Below, piece by piece: positions 28,003 through 36,619 of a stretch of DNA of 64,000 nucleotides; positions within the stretch are counted from its first letter, which is position 1, and each line of letters begins with the position of its first letter. The DNA lies in the NCBI GenBank assembly GCA_031291325.1, contig JARLJG010000068.1:62001-126000 (forward strand), written 5' to 3'. The notes below the pieces were generated by a model. It made no database searches. It saw only the letters and a program-made list of their open reading frames with translations, and was not told the origin of the DNA. The DNA is from Burkholderiaceae bacterium. Lineage in GTDB: Bacteria > Pseudomonadota > Gammaproteobacteria > Burkholderiales > Burkholderiaceae_D. The position numbers were made by a program, and so were the translations under genes.

Positions 28003-28317
28003 ATGGCTAACATCGGCACCTTCACCGCAGACAAAGACGGTTTCACTGGCACGCTCCGCACCCTGACGCTCAACGTCAAGGTCAAGCTGGTTCCCAACGA
28101 CAAGGGCAACAACGAGAACGCCCCCGACTTCCGCCTGCAGGCGGCAAGCCACGACATCGGCGCGGCGTGGAGGAAGACCAGCGAAGCCGGGCGGGATTAC
28201 CTGTCCGTGACCCTCGACGATCCTTCGTTCCCGGCAACGGTCTATGCCCGCCTGATCGAGGGCGAGGACGGCACGCACGACCTGATCTGGTCGCGCAGCA
28301 AGCCTCAAGCGGCCTGA
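28003..28317 (+). CDS. DUF736 family protein
   Basis: A 104-residue protein opening [20 protein letters not shown] and ending with [19 protein letters not shown], the full DUF736 signature. It is a conserved backbone gene of Tn4371-like and related ICEs and of some plasmids. It looks like a small beta-rich cytosolic protein; function is unknown. The RBS is AAAGGAAAATCATC. The conserved backbone order is interrupted right after it by a cargo block. Confidence 0.92.
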   Translation: MANIGTFTADKDGFTGTLRTLTLNVKVKLVPNDKGNNENAPDFRLQAASHDIGAAWRKTSEAGRDYLSVTLDDPSFPATVYARLIEGEDGTHDLIWSRSKPQAA

Positions 28318-28439
28318 CGGCCGCCACTGCGTCCCGCCCATTGCGGCGGGGCTCGCTTTTGCAAGGCATAGTCGTCCCTAAGTCGTCATTGGTGACTAAT
28401 CGACTTATTTAGTACAGCCGTCAAATCGTTGGCGCTGAA

Positions 28440-29444
28440 TCACTCTGGAAGAGCAATCTTCAACATGGTTTCGCTCAATTCCCACAGACGCTTGGCCGCA
28501 GCCGGATCAATAGCATAGGTCGCCACATCCGAACTCCTTCCTCTCACCTCGCTGAATGCGAGTGAATCGTCACTTTCGACCACGCCGGTAATGTCTGAAT
28601 TTGCGCAAAAGACTCCGCCTTTACCGTCAAGCTGGGGGCTAACGGCGCACCAGACATGGGTCGCAGCACCTTGCGGGATGGATTTCATGTCGCGGTCGGG
28701 ATCAATCACGGGGTCACCGTTTGCATCGACATTCCCCCGGCCCTTTAACTGCTCGATCGTCATATGCTTCGCCAGTCCTGTCACGATGCCGCCAGGGTGC
28801 AGTGAAAATGCGCGGATGCCGTAGTCCTGGCCTCTCCGATCCAGTTCAATCGCAAATAGCACATTGGCCGTCTTCGACTGTCCGTAGGCGATCCATCCGT
28901 CATAGGCCCGGTGCTCGAAGTTGACATCCTCCCAGACGATGTTCGACAGTCGGTGCCCCAGCGAAGAAACCGAAATGACGCGTGCGCCTTGCGCACGAAC
29001 CAATGCAGGCCAAAGTCGCAGGGTCAACTGAAAATGACCGAGGTGGTTAGTCGAGAACTGCATCTCGTTGCCACGGCTATCGCGGGCCACTTCCGGTGCC
29101 CCCATGATGCCGGCGCTGTTGATCAGAATGTGTAGTGGCAGCCCGGATTGCACGATCCCGTGAGCAAATGCATCGATTGACACCGGGTCGAGCAAATCCA
29201 TCGGCCTCACTTCAATGCCGCCGCCGATTTCCGCAATTGCTTGGCGGGCGCGGGCTACATCGCGGGCGGGTACGATCACGCGGGCACCAGCGGAAGCGAG
29301 TGTTCGAGCGGTTTCAAGTCCGAGCCCCGCGTAGCCGCCAGTCACGATTGCGAGTTTGCCAGTTAGGTTGATACCTCGAATAACGTCAAGCGTCGTGCTG
29401 TGAGCAGTGAAGCCCGTTTCAACTGGTTTTTGCAAAGTAGTCAT
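28440..29444 (-). CDS. SDR-family oxidoreductase (cargo)
   Basis: A 334-residue short-chain dehydrogenase from ATG 29444 with GAGG 7 bases upstream; a longer frame adds 42 residues through the promoter region. The NAD(P) Rossmann motif TGGYAGLG is at about 36-43, the NSAG motif near 110, and the active-site pair YGQSK near 185-189. The C-terminal extension resembles the WW-oxidoreductase/retinol-dehydrogenase-like group. The substrate is unknown. It is divergent from an AraC-family gene 98 bases away, the usual arrangement for a regulator and its target. Confidence 0.88.
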   Translation of the reverse strand: MTTLQKPVETGFTAHSTTLDVIRGINLTGKLAIVTGGYAGLGLETARTLASAGARVIVPARDVARARQAIAEIGGGIEVRPMDLLDPVSIDAFAHGIVQSGLPLHILINSAGIMGAPEVARDSRGNEMQFSTNHLGHFQLTLRLWPALVRAQGARVISVSSLGHRLSNIVWEDVNFEHRAYDGWIAYGQSKTANVLFAIELDRRGQDYGIRAFSLHPGGIVTGLAKHMTIEQLKGRGNVDANGDPVIDPDRDMKSIPQGAATHVWCAVSPQLDGKGGVFCANSDITGVVESDDSLAFSEVRGRSSDVATYAIDPAAAKRLWELSETMLKIALPE

Positions 29445-29542
29445 ATCGAACCTCGTTGTTGATGTCGTTAATCGCAGTTTGCGCCACGAATTAAGAACTT
29501 TAAATGCGGTAAAATGCATTTTTCTTTCGTGAACGTACAAAA

Positions 29543-30484
29543 ATGTTGCGCGATCCTCTTTCTCGAACATTAGAGCTCATCGACGCACGCACGATCTATG
29601 CAGGGGGATTTATCGGCGGTGGTGAGTGGTCGGTCCGTTTTCCCCCACCCAACAAGATCAAGTTCTTTGTTATCGGGCGTGGGTATTGCGTACTAGCGCT
29701 TGATGGAACCGATGCGCCTTTCCGGCTGGCGCCAGGCGATGTTTTTTTGCTGGCGCGGAACGATGGCTTCACTGTAGCAAGCGACCTGACGTTAGTACCA
29801 CGGCCTTCGAGCGAAGTCTTCGCCAACAAAGATTCGATGGTCATTCCTGTGGGACAAGGTGACGACTTCCTGTTTCTCGGGGGGCACATTGACACAAACC
29901 AAGCAGGAGGGCGCCTGATGGTCGAGAGCCTGCCGGACTTCCTTCATATACGTGCTTCCGCAAGCGGCACGAATCGTTTCAGCGGATTGATTGGAGAATT
30001 GGTCGAAGAAGCAGCTGACTGTGCGCCAGGTGCTGAAATGGCATGTTCAAGCCTTGCGCATCTCCTGCTTATCCAGATCTTGCGACGCCATCTTTCGACA
30101 GGCCAGTTGGGCGAGCCAGGCTGGCTTCGCGCTGCTTGCGATTCCCGGTTAGCGCCGGCACTAGCATTGGTGCAAGGCGATCTGGCTCGCTCGTGGACTC
30201 TGGCAGAGATGGCGTACGCTTCGGCTATGTCGCGAACCAGCTTCATAACGCATTTTCGAACTGTGGCGGGAGTTCCACCACTCACCTATTTGACTGAGTG
30301 GCGAATGCGTCATGCTGAGCGTGAATTGCGCCGCGAAGGTAGTTCAGTCGCGAAGATTGCTCAATCAGTTGGCTATAGTTCGGAGGCTGCGTTCGGTACC
30401 GCTTATAAGCGCGTCATGGGATATTCGCCCCGACGCAATGCAGGAGGTCATACCAAAGGTGAAGAGCCACGCGATGCTGTCTGA
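29543..30484 (+). CDS. AraC-family regulator with cupin N-terminus
   Basis: A 313-residue protein. The N-terminal half is a cupin-6-type sensor domain (SVRFPPPNKIKFFVIGRGYC, then APGDVFLLAR). The C-terminal AraC double HTH covers about 205-300, with the signature RREGSSVAKIAQSVGYSSEAAFGTAYKRV GYSP-like end. The divergent SDR gene is the probable target, and the shared 98-base gap would hold the operators. This cupin-AraC plus oxidoreductase pair is a common environmental cassette and is cargo here. Confidence 0.9.
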   Translation: MLRDPLSRTLELIDARTIYAGGFIGGGEWSVRFPPPNKIKFFVIGRGYCVLALDGTDAPFRLAPGDVFLLARNDGFTVASDLTLVPRPSSEVFANKDSMVIPVGQGDDFLFLGGHIDTNQAGGRLMVESLPDFLHIRASASGTNRFSGLIGELVEEAADCAPGAEMACSSLAHLLLIQILRRHLSTGQLGEPGWLRAACDSRLAPALALVQGDLARSWTLAEMAYASAMSRTSFITHFRTVAGVPPLTYLTEWRMRHAERELRREGSSVAKIAQSVGYSSEAAFGTAYKRVMGYSPRRNAGGHTKGEEPRDAV

Positions 30485-30527
30485 GCGGTGCCGCAAAGAC
30501 GAATGCCTATGCCCTCCACTGAAGATG

Positions 30528-30818
30528 TCATTTCGTCTTTCGGATTGCGATTTTCTGAAGCTCCTCGCGCACCTGCGCTAGAAGCTCGTCGACCTTGTTC
30601 GGGCTGTCTCCTGCATAGGCTAGCGTCAGCAGCGTGAGTGGATGCACTTCCATGACCTCGCACAGCTCGGTCAGCTTGTGCAGAGTCGGACTTTTTAGGT
30701 CGCGTTCCAGTGAACTCATATAGGTGCGGCTCGACACGTCAGAAAACGCTTCCTGGCTCAAGCCGCGCGCTTTTCTGACCGTCCGTATTGCCGTTGCCAA
30801 TGAGTTTTTAGCCGCCAC
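30528..30818 (-). CDS. XRE-family transcriptional regulator
   Basis: A 96-residue protein from a GTG start at 30818. Residues 7-62 form a single HTH_XRE domain: IRTVRKARGLSQEAFSDVSSRTYMSSLERDLKSPTL. The C-terminal 35 residues are a helix (NKVDELLAQVREELQKIAI), probably for dimerisation. Its promoter overlaps a perfect GCCCTATAGGGC palindrome, a likely autoregulatory operator. Beyond that promoter lies the 8-bp-periodic array. It may control that region, but no target is proven. Confidence 0.88.
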   Translation of the reverse strand: MAAKNSLATAIRTVRKARGLSQEAFSDVSSRTYMSSLERDLKSPTLHKLTELCEVMEVHPLTLLTLAYAGDSPNKVDELLAQVREELQKIAIRKTK

Positions 30819-30858
30819 AAATGGTTTTCCCTATAAAACCAAGATGACAACCCATTGC

Positions 30859-30889
30859 GCCCTATAGGGCTACAATCTATAGTGTTCAA
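30859..30889 (-). promoter_or_regulatory. XRE gene promoter with 12-bp palindromic operator
   Basis: On the minus strand TTGAAC (30889-30884) and TATAGG (30866-30861) are 17 bases apart. The -10 lies within GCCCTATAGGGC (30859-30870), a perfect palindrome. A half-like copy, CCCTATAAAA, occurs at 30829-30838. The layout fits autorepression by the XRE protein. Confidence 0.6.
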
Positions 30890-30905
30890 TTGGTGTTGTT
30901 GTTTT

Positions 30906-31129
30906 CCGTATTTGTGCCTTTAAGGAAATCCGCATCTGAGGATTTCGCCAGAGCCGGGGAGCCGCATTCGTGCCTTTCCTGACATCCACAATTCCGCGTT
31001 TGCGTTTCTGTGCATGTACGGATTCGAGAGCTTGCGCATCCGTGCTTGCGCACGAAAGCGCATATCCGGCTTGGTGGTTCCGTGCTTCGCCGGAAAAGCG
31101 TGTTCGTGCATTCGCAGATACGTGGGATT
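30906..31129 (+). repeat. 8-bp-periodic degenerate repeat array
   Basis: About 28 consecutive octamers fit a loose pattern SNGNATTY, for example CCGCATCT, GTGCCTTT, CCGCATTC, GCGCATCC, GTGCTTGC, GCGCATAT, GTGCTTCG, GTGCATTC. All six YGTGC occurrences start at positions equal to 1 modulo 8 (30913, 30969, 31009, 31041, 31081, 31105). The phase holds over 224 bases. It lies between the divergent XRE and DUF2958 genes and ends 7 bases before the DUF2958 start. It is not a coding region I can recognise. Confidence 0.7.
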
Positions 31130-31136
31130 CCCGCCC

Positions 31137-31487
31137 ATGACCCAGCCGCTCACCTCCGCCGACGAACGCGCCCATCTGCTCGCCAACGGCGCGGCGCGCG
31201 CCGCCGGCCAGAGCATCGACCCGCTGCCGGTGGTTCGACTGTTCACGCCCGATGCGCATGCGACCTGGCTGCTGGCCGCGCTCGACCCAGCCGATGGCGA
31301 TACCGCATGGGGACTGATCGACCTCGGCATCGGTATGCCCGCACTAGGGACGGTCAAGCTGTCCGACCTGGCGGGCATCGTCGGGCCGCAGCAGCAGCCC
31401 GTCCTGCGGGACCTGTATTTCCGCGCCTCGCGGCCGTTATCAGAATACGCCCGGCTGGCGCAGCGCGATGGTTCGATCCCCGACTGA
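31137..31487 (+). CDS. DUF2958 family protein
   Basis: A 116-residue protein from ATG 31137; an in-frame upstream start would translate the repeat array and is rejected. The motif stretch VVRLFTPDAHATWLLAALDP, WGLIDLGIGMPALGTVKL and RDLYFRASRPLSEYA covers almost the whole DUF2958 domain. The family is common in ICE and plasmid backbones of Proteobacteria and its function is unknown. No strong RBS is seen (CCCGCCC before ATG), so translation may depend on an upstream structure. Confidence 0.9.
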   Translation: MTQPLTSADERAHLLANGAARAAGQSIDPLPVVRLFTPDAHATWLLAALDPADGDTAWGLIDLGIGMPALGTVKLSDLAGIVGPQQQPVLRDLYFRASRPLSEYARLAQRDGSIPD

Positions 31488-31852
31488 CGAACCACTTGCT
31501 CCCTGCGACGGGCCATCCAGACACAGGCCGTTGCAGCGCATTGTGTCTTTCTCAGTCTGACTCAAGACGGCTGGGGTCTGAATCGGCACTCTTGCACCAA
31601 GAGTGTGCAGCTTGACCTAGAAAGACATGATGAGTGTCGCGGGCTGCGGCACGGTGTCAGTGCCGCGCCCCATTTCCGGGATGCGCGGACGTCGCACTCG
31701 GACGACCCGAGCAAGGTTTCGGAGCTAATCGGTCTTGACACTCTCTCTACAGCTTAAGTTACGTCATTCCTGATGGCGCTTTGATGTCTTGATACCGTAG
31801 CTATTCGCGCCCGAGGTCGTGGCGACGTTCCTGTCGAACAGGAGGTCGCGTC
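31488..31852. other. Gap without a supported gene
   Basis: I see no gene, RNA or repeat I can support between the DUF2958 and DUF2285 genes. The last bases hold AGGAGGTC, the RBS of the DUF2285 gene. Confidence 0.4.
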
Positions 31853-32608
31853 ATGGCTGATCGAAGCGCCGATTTCTGGTATCCAACCGCCGCGTATCTC
31901 TACGTGCTGCACCTGGACGGGCTCGCGCTGGCCTGGGAATATCTGCGCCGCCATCCCGACTACCGGCGCGACTGGCTGCGCCGTCGCCATCGACCGGAAG
32001 CGGCGCACCCCTGGGGCCTGCGCCTGCTGGAAGACCCGGCGCTGGACGCGCGCGACGCGCATCCAGCCTGGTTCACGGACCATGATGCCGTGCTCCAGCT
32101 CTACCCGGACGCCGACCCGCCACCCGATGCCGACGCGTTCGAGTTCTGGCGCATCCCGGGCCACAAGCATCTGATTCACGACGGCAAGCGCTTGGTGGTG
32201 GTGGCACGATGGCCCGGCTGCTGCGTGCGGCTCGCACTGGCACCGGGCCTGACCGATGGCATGGCCTATCTGTATGCCGTCCGCGCGTGCGCTGCGCCCT
32301 GCGGGCGCTACCGCACGATGGCGGCCGAACTGGACACCCTGGCCGCAGTCGCGGAAACCGCGCCTGCGGCAGCGGCCCGCTCCCGGCCTACGCCTGCCGC
32401 GCTGCTGGAATTGCACACGCTCCAGGCACTCGACGCGACCTTGGCGGGCGCGTCCTTACGCGAAACAGCCGCTGGGCTGTTCGGCGCCGAAGCCGTCGCC
32501 GGCGGCTGGTACGCCGACGGCGGCCTGCGTTCGCGCGTGCGCCGCTTGGTGCAGCGCGGGCGATTGCTGATGCGCGGCGGCTATCGCCGTCTGGCACAGC
32601 TCGAATGA
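31853..32608 (+). CDS. DUF2285 protein with DUF6499-like N-terminus
   Basis: A 251-residue backbone protein. The N-terminal ADFWYPTAAYLYVLHLDGLALAWEYLRR is the DUF6499 'transcriptional regulator-like' block. The C-terminal 80 residues are a DUF2285 domain with a probable HTH (LDATLAGASLRETAAGLFG, then LRSRVRRLVQRGRLLMRGGYR). The pair is characteristic of Tn4371-like and related ICEs and is thought to act as a DNA-binding regulator near the replication genes. It starts behind AGGAGGTCGCGTC. Confidence 0.88.
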   Translation: MADRSADFWYPTAAYLYVLHLDGLALAWEYLRRHPDYRRDWLRRRHRPEAAHPWGLRLLEDPALDARDAHPAWFTDHDAVLQLYPDADPPPDADAFEFWRIPGHKHLIHDGKRLVVVARWPGCCVRLALAPGLTDGMAYLYAVRACAAPCGRYRTMAAELDTLAAVAETAPAAAARSRPTPAALLELHTLQALDATLAGASLRETAAGLFGAEAVAGGWYADGGLRSRVRRLVQRGRLLMRGGYRRLAQLE

Positions 32609-32733
32609 CCTGGGGAGGGTCGCTTTGCCTTCACTGCAAAACGACCCTCTGCGCTCCGCGCCTCTTTCTTGAGACTGCCTCCATCCGGTCGCGTTGTGTG
32701 GCCGGGCGTTCCTGACCGATGGAGGTTCTCACC

Positions 32734-33009
32734 ATGCGACCCGCTCCCTTGCAACCTGCCGCCGCTCCCGCGCCGGCGCAGCCTCAACGCTATCTCACCA
32801 ATGATGAGGCCGCCGACTACCTGCGCCTCTCGCCGCGCACGCTGGAGAAACAGCGCGTGATCGGCAACGGGCCGAAGTTCCGCAAGTTCGGCCGGCGCGT
32901 CATGTACGCGGTGGCCGACCTTGATGCCTGGGCCGACCAGCGCAGCTACGAAACCACGTCCGACCCGGAATACGCCGAGCACCACTCGGCCGACAGCCGT
33001 GCGCGCTGA
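32734..33009 (+). CDS. AlpA/excisionase-like HTH protein
   Basis: The ATG at 32734 with GGAGG 8 bases upstream gives 91 residues. After a Pro/Ala-rich N-terminus, residues about 21-70 form a MerR-type winged HTH of the helix_turn_helix_17 kind: YLTNDEAADYLRLSPRTLEK, then GPKFRKFGRRVMYAVADLDAW. These small proteins are excisionase or regulatory factors. It precedes repA by 14 bases and is conserved at this place in Tn4371-type elements. Confidence 0.85.
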   Translation: MRPAPLQPAAAPAPAQPQRYLTNDEAADYLRLSPRTLEKQRVIGNGPKFRKFGRRVMYAVADLDAWADQRSYETTSDPEYAEHHSADSRAR

Positions 33010-33023
33010 TCGGTGGCTCGCCG

Positions 33024-33869
33024 GTGGCCATCGCCCTGTCCAACCCATCGCGGGAGCGGGAACAGCTCGATCTGTTCCGCGCCTTGCCGGGCGACATGGC
33101 GCCGCGCGACAGCCAAGACCTGATGGCCTTTCCATTTTTCTCGCTGGCGAAATCGCGGCGCACGGCGCCGATCGACTTTCGCAGCGGCAACGTCACGATA
33201 CGCGTGGAAGGGACACTGGAGCACGGCATCGCTACCATCTGGGATGCGGACATCCTGATCTGGGCCGCTTCGCAAATCGTGGAAGCGCGCGATGCGGGCA
33301 TTCGTCCATCGCGCCTGATGCAGGCAACTCCCTACGAGATCCTGCGCTTCATCGGGCGCGGAACGTCGCTGCGCGACTACCAACGCCTCAAGGCTGCGCT
33401 GGATCGCTTGCAGTCGACCACTGTGGCCACGTCCATCCGAGAGACGACCGGACGACGGCTGCACCGCTTTTCTTGGATCAACGAGTGGAAAGAGTTGGCC
33501 GACGCCCGCGGCACGCCGCTGGGCATCGAGCTGATTCTGCCGGACTGGTTCTATGCGGGCGTGCTCGACGCGGCGCTGGTGCTCACCATCGACCCGGCGT
33601 ACTTCCGACTCACGGGCGGCATCGAGCGATGGCTGTATCGGCTGGTGCGCAAGCATGGCGGTCGACAGGAGGCTGGCTGGCAGTTCGACTTCCAACATCT
33701 GTATCGCAAGTCTGGCAGCAGCACGCGGTTTTCGGATTTCGCCTACGACCTGCGCGTTTTAGTGGCGCGGCAATCGCTGCCGGGCTACGTCTTGGGCATC
33801 GAACGGATGCCGGGCGACCGGACGGAGCTATTGACCTTCCGGCCCGTGCCGTTCACGGCACGGGGATAA
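33024..33869 (+). CDS. repA: Replication initiator RepA
   Basis: A 281-residue protein from GTG 33024. It matches the RPA-type replication initiator family of plasmids and ICEs: DLMAFPFFSLAKSRRTAPI, the long block GNVTIRVEGTLEHGIATIWD and DADILIWAASQI are its hallmarks, followed by two winged-helix regions (RPSRLMQATPYEIL; GGIERWLYRLVRKHGG). The gene is followed directly by three 23-24-bp direct repeats, as expected for an origin bound by this protein. It suggests the excised element replicates as a plasmid. Confidence 0.92.
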   Translation: MAIALSNPSREREQLDLFRALPGDMAPRDSQDLMAFPFFSLAKSRRTAPIDFRSGNVTIRVEGTLEHGIATIWDADILIWAASQIVEARDAGIRPSRLMQATPYEILRFIGRGTSLRDYQRLKAALDRLQSTTVATSIRETTGRRLHRFSWINEWKELADARGTPLGIELILPDWFYAGVLDAALVLTIDPAYFRLTGGIERWLYRLVRKHGGRQEAGWQFDFQHLYRKSGSSTRFSDFAYDLRVLVARQSLPGYVLGIERMPGDRTELLTFRPVPFTARG

Positions 33870-33892
33870 CTACGGGACAACCTGTGGACGGG

Positions 33893-33962
33893 CTCGTGCT
33901 ATCAGGAGTAACGGGTATCGTGCTATCGGGAGTACGCCTATCGTGCTATCAGGAGTACGAAT
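33893..33962 (+). repeat. Three iterons downstream of repA (putative oriV)
   Basis: The core CGTGCTATC(A/G)GGAGTA begins at 33895, 33919 and 33942, spaced 24 and 23 bp, about two helical turns. The motif lies just after the repA stop and before the par genes. Copies 1 and 3 have CAGG and copy 2 CGGG. Tandem repeats of this size beside an initiator gene are the usual layout of an iteron origin. Confidence 0.7.
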
Positions 33963-34158
33963 CGGCTGCAAAGCCAATAACGGCGCGGGTTTCGACGCCC
34001 CTTAACTTACCTAACTTAAATTCTCTAACTTTTAGTAGAAGCGCGCCGTTTCGGTGGACAACTGCCGAGGGGCAAAAAACAAACCAACCCCGAGAGCAAA
34101 AACAACTCCGGTTTTCTGCGCAAAAACAGGCTGGCTTTCCAGATCGGAGGGCCGCGCC

Positions 34159-34797
34159 ATGATCGTTGCCTTGCTCAATCAGAAAGGCGGCGTGGGCAAG
34201 ACCACGCTCGCCACGCACATCGCGGGCGAACTGGCGATGCGCGGGCAATCGGTCATCCTGCTAGATGCCGATCCGCAGGGCTCATCGCTGGACTGGACAC
34301 AGCGCAGAAGTCAGCAAGGTCTGCCCAGGCTGTTTAGCGCCGTGGGCCTGGCACGCGAAACGCTGCACCAGGAGGCCCCAGAACTCGCCAGGCAGGCCGA
34401 TCACGTCATCATCGACGGGTCGCCTCGTATCGCCGTCTTGGCGCGCTCTGCGCTGTTGGCGGCCGAGCGTGTGCTGATCCCGGTGCAGCCCAGTCCCTAC
34501 GACCTGTGGGCCAGTGCCGAGATGGTGGCGTTGATCCGCGAAGCGCAAGTGTTCCGACCTGCGCTACGCGCGGCCTTCGTCATCAACCGGCGCGTCAGCA
34601 CCACCATCATCGGCCGGGAAGCGCGGCAGTCGCTTGCCGAACAACCGCTTCCGGCGCTGCGCTCGGAAGTGCATCAGCGCATCGTGTTCGCCGACAGCGT
34701 GGCCGCCGGCCGGCTCGCACGCGAGACGACACCTGACAGCGCCGCCGCGCGCGAGATCGCCGCACTTACCGATGAACTGCTGAGGTGGCCGACATGA
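34159..34797 (+). CDS. parA: ParA-family partition ATPase
   Basis: A 212-residue ParA from ATG 34159 with GGAGG upstream. The deviant Walker A motif NQKGGVGKTT is at residues 7-16, Walker A' LLDADPQGSS at 34-43, and Walker B-type HVIIDGSPR at about 86-94. It is of the small type Ib kind, without an N-terminal HTH. It would move element copies together with ParB. The next gene overlaps its stop by ATGA, indicating translational coupling. Confidence 0.95.
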   Translation: MIVALLNQKGGVGKTTLATHIAGELAMRGQSVILLDADPQGSSLDWTQRRSQQGLPRLFSAVGLARETLHQEAPELARQADHVIIDGSPRIAVLARSALLAAERVLIPVQPSPYDLWASAEMVALIREAQVFRPALRAAFVINRRVSTTIIGREARQSLAEQPLPALRSEVHQRIVFADSVAAGRLARETTPDSAAAREIAALTDELLRWPT

Positions 34798-35042
34798 CGA
34801 GCGCGCGCGGCAAACGCATCGGCATCGGCGCACGTCCACCGGCGAATCCGCACGCCGAGGCGTGGATTCGCCAGGGTGACGCCGATGCCTTGCAAAAGGG
34901 CGACCTCTACACCGCGCGCCTGACCCTCGACATCACCCCCGCGATGCGGGCGCGCATCAAGGTGTCTGCCTTCACGCGTGGCGTGACGGTGGCCGAACTG
35001 CTGCGCGCACTGCTGGAACGCGAGTTTCCGGAGAACTCCTAA
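34794..35042 (+). CDS. Small RHH-like partition/regulatory protein
   Basis: The ATG at 34794 overlaps the parA stop and has GAGG 8 bases upstream; it gives 82 residues beginning MTSARGKRIG. The C-terminal half, LYTARLTLDITPAMRARIKVSAF followed by GVTVAELLRALLEREF, is a ribbon-helix-helix layout. Placement right after parA suggests a small centromere-binding or copy-control protein, though a ParB also exists 7 kb upstream. The next gene overlaps by one base. Confidence 0.75.
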   Translation: MTSARGKRIGIGARPPANPHAEAWIRQGDADALQKGDLYTARLTLDITPAMRARIKVSAFTRGVTVAELLRALLEREFPENS

Positions 35043-35587
35043 TGAACGGACAACCTTCGGCGGCCACGGCTGCCACGACCAACACAAATCCGCCTTCGCT
35101 CGCGGTGCTCGCCAGACGGGCCGGCACCGTACCGTCGACCCGCGTGTCGCTCGCCTACGTCGAGCGGCGCATTGACCTCTATTTGCGCTTCGGCGAACCG
35201 TCACGCATCGTCCGGCTTGACCACTGGCGCCGTGTCGCGATGTTCTTGTCGGGGGCCGTGTTTTGCCGCATCCGGTGGCAGGCCAATGACTACGGCACGA
35301 TCCGCTGGGAACTCATGGTGATGCAGGCCTGCACATCGCTGGATGCGGTGCAGCGCATCCCCGGCGTGCTGCCTGGCGCGCGGTTGCTGCTGCACGCGGA
35401 CGGCGAACCCGCCGTCCGCGCTGTGTTTGCGCAGCTCGACGCCATCGAGGCCCAGGGCATTGCGCCAGCCGACGTGTCGCCCGCGTACTGGCGCACGCTC
35501 GGCAACCGGCTCGCTGCGCGCTTGCCGCTACCCGAATACACCGCCGAGCGACATACGGCCTGGCTGGCCGGGAGGGCGTTGCCATGA
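35042..35587 (+). CDS. DUF2840 domain protein
   Basis: A 181-residue protein whose region from TRVSLAYVERRIDLYLRFGEP to RIPGVLPGARLLLHADGE matches DUF2840, a family found almost only in Tn4371-like ICEs and relatives between parA and traF. No membrane segment or catalytic motif is seen. Its stop overlaps the traF start by 4 bases (ATGA), so it is coupled to the transfer region. Function is unknown. Confidence 0.88.
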   Translation: MNGQPSAATAATTNTNPPSLAVLARRAGTVPSTRVSLAYVERRIDLYLRFGEPSRIVRLDHWRRVAMFLSGAVFCRIRWQANDYGTIRWELMVMQACTSLDAVQRIPGVLPGARLLLHADGEPAVRAVFAQLDAIEAQGIAPADVSPAYWRTLGNRLAARLPLPEYTAERHTAWLAGRALP

Positions 35588-36171
35588 CGGCGCTTTCCAC
35601 ATCCAGCATCGCACCGCATCCTCGTTCGCGCCTGCGCGCTCGCATCGTGCTGACGGGCTTCGCCGCTGCGGGCCTCGCTGCGCTTGCCTGGGCCGCGTTC
35701 GTGTCGCCGCTGCCACGTCTGACCTACAACCCGTCCGACAGTGTGGCGGTCGGCTGGTATCGCATTGAACCGTTCGGCCATCGGGCGGCCTCGCTGCCAC
35801 GTCCGTTGTCCGTGGACAGCATCGTGCTTGTCCCACTGCCGACCGAAGCTGCCGCACTCGCTGCGCAGCGCGGCTACCTGCCGATGCGCGTTCCGCTGCT
35901 CAAGCGAGTGGGCGCCGTGTCACCACAGGAGGTGTGCATCGCTGGCGGTATCGTTCGCATCGACGGCGTGCCTGCAGCCGCTGTGCTGCCGGCCGACCGG
36001 CGGGGCCGACCGCTGCCATCCTGGCAGCAGTGCCGCCGTCTTGCATCTGGCGAACTGTTCCTGTTGAGCGTGACGAATCCGGCGTCGTTCGACAGCCGCT
36101 ACTTTGGGCCGATTGCGGCTTCTACGGTGATCGGTCTTGCGCATCCAGTCTGGCTGGAGACACGCCCATGA
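35584..36171 (+). CDS. traF: Conjugative transfer S26-type peptidase TraF
   Basis: A 195-residue protein with an N-terminal membrane helix (about 20-42). The signal peptidase-like serine lies in SDSVAVGWYR (probable Ser53) and the general-base lysine in VPLLKRVGAV (probable Lys107). TraF of RP4-type systems matures and cyclises the TrbC pilin, acting in the inner membrane. The C-terminus has the usual block NPASFDSRYFGPI. It is separated from the relaxase gene by 448 bases. Confidence 0.9.
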   Translation: MTALSTSSIAPHPRSRLRARIVLTGFAAAGLAALAWAAFVSPLPRLTYNPSDSVAVGWYRIEPFGHRAASLPRPLSVDSIVLVPLPTEAAALAAQRGYLPMRVPLLKRVGAVSPQEVCIAGGIVRIDGVPAAAVLPADRRGRPLPSWQQCRRLASGELFLLSVTNPASFDSRYFGPIAASTVIGLAHPVWLETRP

Positions 36172-36619
36172 TGCCCATCGATTCGCTGCAGGTTCCCGTG
36201 CATCTCATCGTGCCATCCGGTATGTCGTTCCGCTGGTCGTCACGATGTCGTCGCGCGTGCAGTACGTGCGCATTCGCGCCGCACTTCGCGCAACATCCGC
36301 CGCCGCCTTCCCATGTGCAGGCGTCTTGCCTCGAACGCGCCCGGCCTGTGGCCGTGGCTGCGTTTGCCGGCGGGCTGGCTGTGGGCAGCGCAGCACCGCC
36401 GGGACGCCGAGGCCCGGAGCGAAAGCGAAGGGCAAAGGCGGAAGGCAAGATAAAAGGTCGCGGCACTACGTCGCGCGAAAAGCTAGTCTGCACGTGGGGG
36501 TGGCGCGGCACGCGCCTAGGAGCGGCAGCGTGCTGCGAAGGTGCGCAATGCCGCATCGGCACTGGCGAAAGCGCGTGCTTCGCGCGCCGGAGTGCGATGG
36601 TCTTGGATGGAGCCGCCTC
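36172..36619. other. traF-rlxS intergenic stretch, candidate oriT region
   Basis: No supported gene. Frames overlapping here lack recognisable domains. The origin of transfer of such elements is expected next to the relaxase gene, and a mixed AT/GC stretch around 36449-36510 stands out from the otherwise GC-rich sequence, but no nic-site consensus or inverted repeat can be defended by eye. Confidence 0.35.

Noticed and set aside
27393-28010. A 205-codon frame before DUF736
   Set aside because: Composition is unlike neighbouring genes, no RBS or domain; it runs into the DUF736 start.
30906-31129. The periodic array as a CRISPR
   Set aside because: Units are 8 bp, degenerate and contiguous with no spacers, and there are no cas genes.
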